Of a DNA stretch of 64,000 nucleotides, positions 33,403-45,276 are shown piece after piece. Under the pieces are notes generated by a model that worked only from the letters and a program-made list of their open reading frames with translations, was not told the origin of the DNA and did not search any database. Origin of the DNA: Bubalus kerabau (taxonomy: Eukaryota > Chordata > Mammalia > Artiodactyla > Bovidae); contig NC_073637.1 of NCBI RefSeq assembly GCF_029407905.1, positions 43,586,501 to 43,650,500 on the forward strand, read 5' to 3'. Position numbers and translations under genes: made by a program. Numbering within the stretch: the first letter of the stretch is position 1; each line of letters opens with the position of its first letter.

Positions 33403-36400
33403 GCTTTTCAGCTAATATAATACAAAGGCCCACATTAGAGAGACTCCTAAGATTTCTTTATATAGATCCAAGAATTGGTTAATTTTGTACCATCTCTACT
33501 TGTCATTATAATCTTTGCCACAAGAATGGCTACATTCTGAGAAATGTTCTGTCCTCACGCAGTCATTGTCATATGAATGAGCTATCATTCAATCCTAATG
33601 CCTGAGATGTTTTATTCTTACTTCCATGACATTTGTATTATAGTGACAAAGGCTACAGCTAGAAAAGGAAATGATACAAATTCCATTCAGGCTTTATCAT
33701 TTTAAATTCTCATTTTGTGCTTCTTTCATGCCTAGCTACTAAAAACTAGTTTTTCTCTTCAAGTAAAAGAATGCGGGAAGGAAGGAAAAGAAAAGGAAAA
33801 ATAATGAGTTTATGAAACTAAACCTCTGGTGGGCACCTCTTTTAATGGTTTACTTTCACGTTTAACACACCAGGATAAATTGCTACTGGAGACATCAAAG
33901 CCAGGAAAGTGAGTCAGTGTCCCTTGCCCTCACAAATCTGTGGAGGGAACAGTGCTTAGTTAAAGTTACAGTGTGGTGTAGGACTTAAGTGGAAGCCCAG
34001 TGCAGAATGTATTACTGAATATAGCTCACCTTGTGTCAAACGCAACCTGAGAACCACGAGCGACTCCTATCTTACCATCTTCGACCGATCCCTTTTCTAT
34101 TTCCTCAGTACTCTTCCACATATAAGACAATATTTCCAATCACTGACAATTCCAGTTGTTCAAATATATTGACTTTTTCTTCTTCTCTTCTCAAAAGCAT
34201 TTTTGTAGTTCTGGTAGGCTGAGAATGGGGAGAGGATAAAATAACAAAGCTTTAAAATATAGTATTTTTTGAGATAAAACATCCTTTAAAAAATGCATTT
34301 TAATATTAAAAAAAAGCTAAGTGATAAAATATTTGGTGCTTCTGTATCACACCCATTTTCTAATATAGGTTTATTTTAGGTAGGTACTTTTTTTAAAAAT
34401 AAAATATTTCATTAAAAAGTCATAAATGTTTTATGTTTAGGAATATCTTCACATCAGCACTTCTATTATCATTATGTGGCTATGGTTTGCATTACAATTT
34501 TTCAGTTTCTGTAAATTTTTCTAATTTCTCCTTTGAATACAGAGAAGCACTAGTTGAATTACTGTCTAATACAAATGAAATCTTTCTTAAAAACAGAAAA
34601 TCCAATCAGAACTGTTATTTAAGAAAATAAATAGCTAAAGTAAGAGATAGGTGAGAATTAATTTACAAAGAAAAATAGAGGTGCAAAGGATTTACTAATC
34701 ATCAAATCTCAGACTTAGTATTTCTCTTATTAACAAATAGTCCATGTGCAGAAGAAGCCCTATGTCCTAAAGTCATATTTAAGAATTAAAATTTCTGTTG
34801 AACAACATTTTAGAAAAAGGAAGTGCTACTTTTTTTAGTTATAAGAAATAGTACTTACAGCTGGAAGCTTTCCTAGCTTGAAGAATAATATGACCAGTGA
34901 AAGAGTATTTAATTGTTAAAGTTAATGTTCTTAAAACAATAATCTTAGAAACTGAACCATGATATTGAAATGTGAAACTAGGTTGAATGCAATAATGTTA
35001 ACTATGATGCCAACAAACCAATATAGAATGTCTAAATCACAATTTAAAAAAAACAAAATGAAATAGATATACCTTATTGCATCGTTAGTGTTAGCACACA
35101 GTAAGGGATTTGATCCTGCAATGAATTGCTGCCCATACATCTCTATAACACTGTGTATCTCCATCTTAATTCAGTTTGAGCTTAACTTGCAGTTTCGTTT
35201 GGCTCTGGGAAACATAACAGTTAGTAGCAATTTTGTGGGTTTTTGCAGTACACACATGAAGGAGTAAATTATCATAGCATCCCAAATAAAACATTCCTAT
35301 TTTCAATGTTGTATTTTGATGACTTTTCATTGCTTTTTCTTCCAAGACTATGGTTATAAAATAATCGTTCTTCAATAAGCAATTACCATATTCAATACTG
35401 TCAAAAGTTATTCATCTAGCCAAATGTTTCAAGTGTTTAAAAAATAATATTAGGAGATTTTGGAATATTTAGAGAGATGAGAAACTGTAAGTAATTGTCC
35501 TAGTCTATGTTTTTACAACAAAGAGACTTCTTTCATTTTGTTTTTGTATCATCTATGAAGAGAGCTTGTTATTATCTTTTTTCTGGGTGAATGTAGAGCA
35601 CTTTGTCGTAGAACTGCAGATTTCACTTCCAAAACTAAAAGTTCTCAACTTTTTTTATTTTTTATTTTCAGGAGTTATAAAGCTTTAATATCAACATACA
35701 ATCTCTGAGAGTATTATTCATTCATCTCGCCTATTTTCTTTGGTAGAATAAGCAGTATTTTTAATTTTTAAAACTCCATATTATTCAAGACGCATGCTTT
35801 CCTTTAGGCATCCTTTGTCCATAGTTTTCTTGTGTGTCTATGTGCATGGGTGTATGTGTGTGTTTTCTGATGTCAAAATATACTGCTCTCTGTTTCACAA
35901 AATTCACTGACAGGTGACTAGGTAGAGATATTGACACAGATATAAACTTTTATAAACATCTGTATGTTTTCAATTCTCACCAAAAATATGCTAATAGTTG
36001 ATTTAATTTTTCACAATTAAAAGCAAAAAAAGTTCTACAGAAAATGAAACTAACATGTATTTTTTATTTGCCCCTTTTAACTTACACATGTTTACATTTT
36101 TTGAGGCAGGAAGATGATCCTTTCTGTTTTTGGATGCCAGCATTTACATATTCATTTACCTACTTATCTATTTTGATAACTTACTTTAACATAAAAGATC
36201 AGGGATCATTATGGCAATATTCAAGGATGGGCTCTGTGATGTAGACTAGCATAAGAAAACGGAAAATCTGCCTCCCTCAAGCAGTGACAACCATCTGAAA
36301 GACCAGAAGGCAGTATTTCTGTCACAAGACTACAAAAGCAATGCCCACACTTCCCACACCATTGCATGGCATATCAGCCATATAGTGCTTCAATCTTGTT

Positions 36401-37129
36401 TGCCACAAATATGTGATAGTTCATCAGTGAAGCTGTATTAAACATACTGCTATGCATTTGGAACATTGTGCAATACCAAATATCTGACTTGTTAATGAAG
36501 GCAGAATTAATGGAGTACTGTAATTTACAGGAGCACAAAGATAGACAATAGTATTGCTCCTTTTTCATAAGCAACACTTACCTAGGGTAATAGTTCTCTG
36601 ACAGGCACAAAGTAGCATTACATAAGGGAATCAGCATATCTTTTCCCCTCACCAGGTCTGAGAAATTCAAAGCACCCACCAACAAGGGGAGAGTGGCTTC
36701 TGGTATGCATGCACAAAACATGTGGTTCCGGTTAAGATTTCCCTGAAACACACAGACAAAAGCAAAAAAAGAAAGAAAGAAAGGAGAAGAAAAAACCGTA
36801 AATCAGTTCCATCAAACAACAGTCTGAATTCATTGTCTGAACTTTGTCATTAATATCATTTCTGTCTTCTAAGTAAAGAGCTAAGTGTCTCAAGGCATTT
36901 AGGCAAAGAGGCACAGAATATGCAACATATATTATAATTTTAAAACAATTGAATAATGTTCTAAAAATTCCAAAATAATGTCCAAAAAAATGTTCAAATG
37001 AGTACTTTTAATGCATCCACTGAAGTTCATCAGATAAAAACAATACAATGACGAACACTCTCATGCTATTCTCAGTGAAACGATACTTGAAATTATTTTA
37101 TTATTGCATTGTAGCTATGACTTACTAAC

Positions 37130-37680
37130 TGGATGATAAGATATAAAGAAGAAAAATGAGGAAAAGAATAAAAAATCAGAATGGCAAATGTGGAACACCT
37201 CAGTGGAATCGGGGAGGGAATTAAAAAGTTAAAATAGGTGGAAAACTGAGAAAGGACCAAATAGAAAGTCGGGGGAAAAATATATCCATAAGAGAAAAAA
37301 CAGATAAGAATAATCCATAGCAAAGGAAACAGAAGCAACAGAAGTATAAGGGAGAAATAAAACCTGAAATTCAAGTAAGAAAGACCCAAGTGAAGAAAGA
37401 TAAGAATTGAGAAGCAAATACTAAAAACAGAAGAAAATAGGCATATTAACAGACTTGTAGGAGAACAAAGAGACAAGGAAGAGTCCATAGTGGCATGAGC
37501 CTGGAGGATGCCTTGAGAAAAAAAGAAGCAAGTATAATAATAAGGAGAAAATATGGAAGGAGTCATAAAGAAAAGACAGACGAAGAACAGAAGACAGAAA
37601 GATGGTTAAGAATAAATAAGTGGCAGAAACAAAACGAAGGTTTAGGGGGGAAAAAAATCCTCCAACTGTCTTATTATGAA
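37130..37680. repeat. Purine-rich (A/G) low-complexity island
   Basis: About 550 bp in which the plus strand is dominated by A and G (for example AGAAAAAATAAGGAGAAAA-like runs, GGGGGAAAAA, GAAAGACCC). The bias removes stop codons from the minus strand and yields a Ser/Phe/Leu-rich 157-codon frame at 37093-37566, which I regard as non-coding. Confidence 0.7.
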
Positions 37681-38639
37681 AAAGAACTCATTTGAATGTT
37701 CATGCTTTTTTTGTGCTTCTGCCATAGAAGCAAAAGCCTGATTTCTGTAAAAAACTATTTGGAAGTCTGTACTGAGTTCAGATTTGGAATATAAAAGTAT
37801 AAGCCTTCTAAGGTTTTACTACTTTGGCTTTATACAGCTCAATTGAAAAGGTTCATTCTTTTTGAAACAAAAGGCTTTGTATTACCATTTAAAATTGCCA
37901 AATGTCATTAAACAATTTTTGAGACATAATTTGGAGGTGAATGTAGGGGACACTTTGGTTATAGTTTTATTTGATACTCTTGTCTATAAGGAATTGGTTT
38001 TTTCTTTTGCTAAGATTAATTCAGAACTATGAATTTTAATGAAATATCAATAAGTGAGCAAGTCTCGTATTTTGGTTTTGACAAGACTCTCCAAGGATTA
38101 AACAAACCAAAGTACACTGCAGGAAATAGTATTCTTCTTAACATTTAAGTAAAAGTTGAATCATTTCAATATGTATGGAAGATATATAATGCATATGTAT
38201 ATATAATATATTTGTATGTGTACATATACACACATAAAATTATAAACAATTTTTCACTTAAAAACGTTTAAAAATTACTTGTTTGTATAATCATTCAAAT
38301 CTCCTTTTTCCTATGGAAATTAAAGTTTCCTTTCATGAAATTGCAAAGAAATAAATACTTGAACCAGGAACAATTGTACAATTCTATTGCCTCTTTATAG
38401 ATAAAATGGAAAAATGTGAGCAAAATGATAATTTGGGTGGATTTTTAGTTATATCAAGCAAAAAGTGTTAATAAACAGTCAGCCTTGAAAGATGTTTCTC
38501 TTTCCAACAAGGAGGTGTTAGGAGTAAATAAATTAAATTGCTTCATCCATTTGATATATTCAATAAGAAGACAAGATTAAACACAACCAACATCTTACTT
38601 CGGGCCTTCAAAATCTCTTATACAAATTACTGTAATTTC

Positions 38640-40146
38640 TTTAATTTATGTATTCATTTTTAGTTGAAGGATAATTGCTTTACAATATTGTGTTGGTTTC
38701 TGCCATACACTACTATGAATCAGCCATGAGTATACATACGTCACCTCCCTCTTGAAATTCCCTCCCACCTCTACCCCATCCCACCTCTCTAGGTTGTCCC
38801 AGAGCACTTGTTTGAGCTCCCTGAGTCATACAGCAAATTCCCACTGGCTATCTATTTCATACACAGTGGTGTATATGTTTCCATCCTACTCTGTCCATTC
38901 ATCCTACCCTCTCCCTCCCCCACCGCACCTATCTGCAAGTCTGTTCGCTCTCTCTGCATCTCCACTGTTGCCCTGCAAATAGGTTCACTGATACCATCTT
39001 TCTAGATTCCATTCCTTATGTCAATGTAAGATATTTATTTTTCTCTTTCTGACTTACTTCACTCTGTGAAGAGTAATTACTTCACTTTCTAGGTTCATCT
39101 ACCTCCTTAGAATTGACTCAGATGTTTTCCTTTTGTGGCTGAGTAATATTCCATTGTATATAAGTACCACAGTTTCTTTAGCCATTTGTCTGTTGATGGA
39201 CATCTAGGTTGCTTCCATGTCCTAGCTATTGTAAATAGGGCTTTGATAAACATTGGGGTATGTGTGTATTTTTCATTTATGGTTTTCTCAGGGTATATGC
39301 CCAGTAGTGGGATTGTTGGGTCATATGCTAGTTTTAATCCTAGTTTTTTAAGGAAACTCCATACTGTCTTCCACAGTGACTATATCAATTTACATTCCCA
39401 CTAACAGTGCAAGAGGGTTCCCTTTTATCCACACCCTCTCCAGCATTTACTGTTTGTAGCATTTTGTGTTTTTGGTTTTTTTTTTTTTTTTTTTGATGAT
39501 GGCCATTCTGACCAGTGAAGTGATATCTCATTGTAGTTTTGAATTCCATTTCTCTAAAAATAAGTAACATTGAGCATCTTTTCCTGTGTTTACTAGCCAT
39601 CTGTACGTCACAGAGAAATACCTGTTTAGATCTTCTGCCCACTTTTTGATTGTGTTGTTTGTTTTTGTGGTACTGAGTTGTATGAGCTGCTGGTATATTT
39701 TGGAAGTTAATCCTTTGTCAGTTGTTTCATTTGCTATCATTTTCTCCCATTCAGAGGGTTGTCTTTTCACCTTATTTATAGTTTCCTTTGCTGTGCAAAA
39801 AGCTTTTAAGTTTAATCAGGTCCCACTTGTTTATTTTTGTTTTTATTTCCATTACTCTAGACGGTGGATCATAGAGGATCTTGCTGTGATTTATGTCATA
39901 GAGTGTTCTGCCTATGTTTTCCTCTAAGAGTTTTTAGTTTCTGGTCTTACATTTAGGTCTTTAGTCCATTTTGAGTATATCTTTGTGTATGGTATTAGGA
40001 AGTGTTCTAATTTCATTATTTTACATGTTGTTGTCCATTTTTCCCAGCATCACTTACTGAAGAGGCTGTCTTTTCTTCATTGTATATTCTTGCCTCCTTT
40101 ACCAAAGATAAAGTGCCCAGAGGTACATGGGTTTATCTCTGGGATT
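38640..40146 (-). mobile_element. L1 LINE 3' end (artiodactyl type), 5'-truncated
   Basis: The left edge (TTTTTAGTTGAAGGATAATTG, TTACAATATTGTGTTGG) is the antisense of the L1 3' UTR. TTCTTTAGCCATTTGTCTG, CCCAGTAGTGGGATTG and TTTGCTATCATTTTCTCCC to the right are antisense ORF2. It stops near GGTTTATCTCTGGG. A T-run at 39478-39494 interrupts the coding part. Confidence 0.9.
39385..39770 (-). pseudogene. L1 ORF2 C-terminal fragment
   Basis: Minus-strand frames encode KKWAEDLNRYFS and, after a frameshift, HRKRCSMLLIFREMEFKTT with TMRYHFT, the C-terminal part of L1 ORF2 protein downstream of the reverse transcriptase. The two frames overlap at 39528-39642. Reverse transcriptase and endonuclease domains are absent because the element is 5'-truncated. 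The plus-strand frame at 39586-39927 is its antisense. Confidence 0.8.
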
Positions 40147-40159
40147 TATGATAGCCTTT

Positions 40160-40399
40160 TTTAAATTTAATTTTATATATATATATATATGTATTGGCTG
40201 CATGTGGGCTTTTCCTGGTTCCTGTGAGTGAAATGATCTTCTCGCTGCAGTACACAAGCTCTAGGGTACAGGCTTGGTGGTTGTTGCACATGGGCTCAGT
40301 TACCTTGAGGTATGTGGGATCTTCCCACACCAGGAATTGAACCCATGACCCCTGCATTGGCAGGAAGATTCTTAACCACTGGACCACCAGGGAAGTCTC
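40160..40399 (-). mobile_element. CHR-type SINE with target duplication
   Basis: The right end carries ACCACTGGACCACCAGGGAAG (antisense of the tRNA-like head); the left end has TTTATATATATATATATAT then GGCTGCATGTGGGC. TATGATAGCCTTT (40147-40159) and TATGATAGTCTTT (40400-40412) form a 13-bp duplication with one difference. It inserted next to the 5' edge of the L1. Confidence 0.9.
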
Positions 40400-40903
40400 T
40401 ATGATAGTCTTTAAAGTGGTTTCTCAGTTATTAATTTCCACCCCTCACACACATTCATTCTGTACTCCAAGCTGTATAAAACAGTCTGAAAATCTAAATA
40501 ATTTCTCCATAACCTAACATTCTTTTTAGCTTACTATCTTCTACAGGTAAATATAAATGATTTCTTTACTTATTTATTTAGTCATTGAAGCCCCTTTCTC
40601 TCCTGACCCACCTGTCCTGCAACCTCATTCCCTCTAGAGCAAGAGTCATGGACTATAAGCCACACTTCTTTTAAACTTCCCTTCCTACCTTTGTCCACAC
40701 TCCATCCTCTGACTAGCTGCTCCTTCACTCACCATGATTTTTGGCTGACCATCTTGTACATTTTACTCTGGGCTCAATCCAAAGCTTCTCAAACTGTCAG
40801 AGGCAGATCAGGCTTCTTTGCAGCTTTGACATATAAAGTGAATGTCTGAATTTAACCCTTTACATGCATATGCATGTGAGTTCCACATGGGCATGACTCT
40901 ATC

Positions 40904-40924
40904 TTTTTTTTTTTTTTTTTTTTT
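40904..40924. repeat. T21 homopolymer
   Basis: A 21-base T run followed by GCAGCTTC; the flanking sequence does not show a SINE body. Confidence 0.85.
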
Positions 40925-42340
40925 GCAGCTTCTACACTTGGAGGATTACCTGGAATATATTAGCTGATATATAGTAGATATTCAATTAATATATATATAT
41001 ACATACATTGAAGGACTAACAAAAAACTGAAAGAGAGATGTGTAACAGTCTTTATTTTACATGCAAATTGTACATATAAAGGATGGAAAGAATAATCTCC
41101 AGAGAAACCTACATAAAAGAGAACTTAAGATGATTAGTTGACCATAAGTTCAAAAGAGGTCAACAGAGTGACTTACTTAGCTTATTCAAAAAGTGACTCT
41201 ATTTTAAGGTGATGCTCATGGACATCCAAGGATCCAAGTATAAGTGATAATTTTGTTTCACCTTGCACAAGTCAGGCCACTTCTAGAATATTTTGTTCAA
41301 GTGATTGACATCACATTGACATGGGCAACCCAAGTTCCATCAGATTCATGTTATCTGGACTATTGAGGAAATGCTTTACTACAGTGTTTAAGGAATGTTT
41401 AAGATTTAGGAGAGTTTAATTGGAAGAAAAGATGCTTGAAATGTATGAGTAATTTATATATGAGTAAAATATTTTTGTAAGACTCTAGGGAGCAGTATTA
41501 GGACAAATGACTAGTTGCTAGAGTTAAAACCCACCAAGCAAATTAAAGAGAAAAAAAATAACTTTCATTCAGTGATATGACATGAATTTTTACCTATTTG
41601 ATGAGATTATCTTAAAACTGAGTATTCCTTTGATTGTTATCTGTTAGAGGAAATTTCAGATTGAACCTATCATAGGAGAGTGAAAGATGTTTCTATAGCA
41701 AATAGAAAGTGAAAAACATCTGCTTCTTTTAGAAAACTGTTAATGTGAGGGTTCTGATAAAACATCATATGTAGTAAAGTAAAATTTTATTACAGACATT
41801 ATTTAAAATTGAGTGTTTCTGTAAAGAGCATTTCAAACTTATTTTTTATATATTAAGAAGTTATAATATAAATGTTTTGATAACAAAAGTGATCATGGTT
41901 TAATGATTGTGATTATTATCAATATTTCTTTGGAATAACATTCACTTAATAGGAAAATATAAGCTTACAAGAAGTAACTTTGTATGTGTGTGTGTATATA
42001 TATATATCTCTCATTGAAGATGATTTCTTAAACGTTTTGAGAGTGCAAATTGTTCAGCAATCTTCACAAATCTCAAAATGCTTACACTATCTTTTTTCTT
42101 CTTTTTATTCTTCATTTTGTGGACTATTAACAGTAAAATAGAAAATACTGATATGTGCTACAGTGGCTTTGCTCAGGAACCAACTAGTTAAATTCACATA
42201 TAATATCTGAAAATTGACACTTTGCTCCCCTCTACAGTGTGTTTATTAAATAGGCACAGAAAAAATGGTGCCCTTTGGAAAGGATGTATTTCATTATTTC
42301 TTCTTCAGTTTTTTTTCATAGATTATATTATAGCCATTTT

Positions 42341-42343
<3 letters not shown>

Positions 42344-42384
<41 letters not shown>
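42344..42384. repeat. (AT)n microsatellite
   Basis: A perfect alternating AT run of about 41 bp, probably variable in length. Confidence 0.95.
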
Positions 42385-42387
<3 letters not shown>

Positions 42388-43931
42388 GTTATGTGTGTAT
42401 ATAAACTATAAAATAGCCATTCTTTGCTGGCCCTTGTGTAGTTGAACTGGAATACCAGGACTCCAAGGTGCCAAAAATCCCTGCTGACCTTAGAATTCAA
42501 TTATTTCAATCAGTGTAATATTCTAGGCTATTTTTTTTAGGATATAAAACTGAGCCCTTCCTAAAATAACAACTGTTCAGGATATTTTACTATCTAAAAT
42601 TTTTAATAATTGAACTCCTTGGAAACTCTAGCTCCTTATCCATGGACCTGAGCTTTGAAATGAAAAGCAAATGGAAATATTTTTGTTACCAGAGGGCAGA
42701 GTTACACTGTGAATTTACTTGTCACAGATCTTGAAAAAGGAAAATTGTTCAATAGAGGTATTCTATAATTAGTCTCAGAAATGATTCTTTATTTTCCATT
42801 TGTACTAATGTTTGGCTTTACTTTTCAGAGCCCTTTGAAGAGAGTCCTGTAGTTTTCATCTTCTATGAGCATTTGAAAATTTTCTGATTTCATGGCCTTG
42901 TATAATGTTGGACTTCTATAGCAGACACATTCACATTTGAATAGGACAGATAATTAATTAGGATATTTCAAAATAAGTGTATCTTATTAGTAAATGGGAG
43001 AAAAGGCTCATTTTCCAACTAGTCTCACCATTTTTAATAAATAAAAAAATAAATAAATGAATTCAGACAAAGAAGTATGAAAGCTAAAGGCATATTAGAT
43101 TTTAATGTAATGCAGATACAGCCTGCAGGGGCTAACTATTTTAGAGGACACATGAAATTTCAATACTTATCTTTGAGGTGCCATTTTGAATTCCTTTCCA
43201 CTTACTTTAAAGCATTTCAGGTCTGTTTCTGCTTTAAAAACTTTAGGTCAAAATAATTTCACATGAAATTAATTTTCTTTATCCACAGGAGACCCACAGT
43301 AGCTCAAACACAGAAATTAACAGTACCTGTTTTTCTAGTATTCTATTCATTACAGATACAGATAGTTTTGATAAACTTGATATGAAAGACTGCAGATTAA
43401 AGTTTTATGTTCTTTTCTTCAAGATTTTTCTTGTTAGTGTTCAAATGTAACTGCAGTGAAAGTTTTAGTACCCACTGACTATAGTTTGAGAAATCAAAGC
43501 CGTTTCCTGCCCAATTAGAATGCTCAGGTTCTATTGTTCCCTCCAATGGACCATATCTGTTCTTTTGTAAGAACGCGGTGATGATGTTAATGATCAGTGT
43601 GCTTCAGTTCTTCTAATTTGACAGTAGAAATTACCCAGGCTGTGATTCAAATTGTGGCAAACTCATTTAGTTCCAAAATGAATCCTGAATTCTGTTATCC
43701 ATGTAGAATATTTCTTTATCTTTGTTTACAGGAGGTATGTGCCACCCATGCATCACTAATAGAAGGCATTCTGTACCTGAATGCATTTGAAAGCTAATTT
43801 TAATTAACTTATATTGCAGAAATGAGAAAGAATAAGTTTTTACATAGTACAAGGAATCAGAAGCTGATGACTGATGATGACTTTCTCCACTATAAACTTA
43901 TGTAACCTCCGTCTGCATTCCTATATTGTTG

Positions 43932-44236
43932 TTTCGTCACTTAGTCACGTCCAACTCTTCGTGACCCCATTGACTGCACCATTTCTATATATGAATCTTT
44001 AATCAGAAAGCCTTTATACCCTGTGCAGTTAAAAATATTGCATATAAGCTATTGTTAAAATTGCCTAAAACATTACTAACAGACAATCAGTAGTGTTATG
44101 AGAGTCTTCAGATTCTTTCTTTCCTCCTTTATCTTTCTTTAAGAAATTAGGCAGGGGAAGGGGAAGGAGAGTACTGATCAATGCTGCGTCATCTCATCCT
44201 CTGTCGTTCTCTTCTCTTCCTGCCTTCAATCTTTAC
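43932..44236 (-). mobile_element. Interrupted BovB 3' fragments
   Basis: Two short antisense BovB 3' pieces in correct order: 43932-43980 (CACTTAGTCACGTCCAACTC, GTGACCCCATTGACTGCACC) and 44186-44236 (CATCTCATCCTCTGTCG, CTGCCTTCAATCTTT). About 200 bp of unrelated AT-rich sequence replaces the roughly 100 bp that normally lie between them. Confidence 0.7.
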
Positions 44237-44372
44237 TTCAATAAGTATATGAATTGAATAAGCTTGTTTAACAAATATTTCCAACCTTTTCAAGAAAGGT
44301 AGAGAACATCAATTAAAAATTTTGATTGAAAACATGATGCCAAATTGTGTTTTAAATTTCAAAATTGTGCTA

Positions 44373-44460
44373 AGGGACGGGAGAGCCTGTTGGGCTGCCC
44401 TCTATGGGGTCACACAGAGTCGAACACAACTGAAGCGACTTAGCAGCAGCAGCAGCAGCA
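44373..44460 (+). mobile_element. BOV-A2 3' fragment
   Basis: GGGACGGGAGAGCCTGTTGGG, CTCTATGGGGTCACACAGAG and ACTTAGCAGCAGCAGCAGCA match the 3' half of the second BOV-A2 unit. Confidence 0.85.
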
Positions 44461-44557
44461 AAATCATAGTATATCCATATTTATTATTATTTGGAAGATG
44501 GTAGCATTTGAATTTATAAACAATTAGCATGATTTTTTAAAATAATTAACACTTTGT

Positions 44558-44775
44558 GTGTGTTCAGTCGCTCAGTCATGTCCAGCTGTTTGTGTCCCCA
44601 TGGCCTGTTGCCTGCCAGGCTCCTCTGTGAGTGGAATTTCCCAGGCAAGAATACTGGAGCAGGTTGCCATTTCCTACTTGAGGCGATCTTTTCCACCCAG
44701 GGATCAAACCCACATCTCCTGGGTCTCCTGCTTTGGCAGGCTGATTCTTTACCACTAGCACCACCTGAGAAACCC
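44558..44775 (-). mobile_element. Bov-tA SINE
   Basis: Minus-strand copy from CAGTCGCTCAGTCATGTCC to TTTACCACTAGCACCACC. A small duplication, CATCTCCTGGGTCTCCTG, lies in the head. Frames on both strands here are SINE translations. Confidence 0.92.
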
Positions 44776-44964
44776 ATATAACCCTTTAGCCATGACTTAT
44801 TTCCCTGTGATTATAACATATGACCAATACAGCATTCCATACTTGAAAATTCTATTTTTATTTTTGTTGCCATTACTGGTCTCTTGTTATTAATATTCAT
44901 TATTTTCATAATTGTTATTTCCTTAATAAAAAAAGACCATATTTAGTTGATGTCACAGCTCTCC

Positions 44965-45264
44965 CTGGGAGCTCAGCTGGTAAAGAATCTGCCTGCAATG
45001 CAGGAGACCCAGTTCAATTCCTGGATTGGGAAGATCCGCTCGAGAAGCCATAGGCTACCCACTCCAGGATCATTGGGCTTTCCTAGTGGCTCAGCTGGTA
45101 AAGAATCCACCCACAATGCAGGAGACCTGGATTCAATCCCTGGGTTGGGAAGATCCCCTGGAGAAGAAAATAGCTACCCACTCCAGTATTCTGGCCTTGA
45201 GAATTCCATGGACTGTATAGTCCATGGGATTGCAGAGTTGGACAGAACTGAGCAACTTTCACTT
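44965..45264 (+). mobile_element. Bov-tA SINE with duplicated head
   Basis: Structure head-head-tail: the first tRNA-derived head (44965-45071) ends CTACCCACTCCAGGATCATT and is followed by GGGCTTTCCTAGTGGCTCAG, a second head and a normal BovB-like tail to TTTCACTT. A perfect 12-bp duplication TCACAGCTCTCC flanks the whole unit (44953-44964 and 45265-45276), so it inserted as one element. Confidence 0.95.
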
Positions 45265-45276
45265 TCACAGCTCTCC

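Larger units (their letters stand above)
28286..38639. other. Retroelement-poor 10-kb interval, no gene seen
   Basis: Apart from a diverged MIR relic at 28590-28772, I recognise no Bov-tA, BOV-A2, BovB, CHR or young L1 here, whereas the rest of the window has roughly one every 1-2 kb. No convincing exon, tRNA or other RNA gene was found. The interval contains a CpG-bearing block with a G19 run and a C-rich tract (32.3-33.4 kb) and a purine-rich island (37.1-37.7 kb). Frames over 60 codons carry no recognisable motif. Confidence 0.5.
40400..43931. other. Unassigned AT-rich sequence
   Basis: No gene recognised. It contains a T21 run (40904-40924) and an AT microsatellite (42344-42384); TA-rich patches lie at 40990-41003 and 41995-42008. 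Confidence 0.45.

Noticed and set aside
37093..37566. 157-codon minus-strand frame with hydrophobic, Ser/Phe/Leu-rich sequence that could suggest a membrane protein
   Set aside because: It is the complement of a purine-rich low-complexity tract, has no domain or credible start context, and its composition follows the base skew.
39586..39927. 113-codon plus-strand frame
   Set aside because: It is antisense to L1 ORF2 3' sequence (the minus strand encodes KKWAEDLNRYFS).
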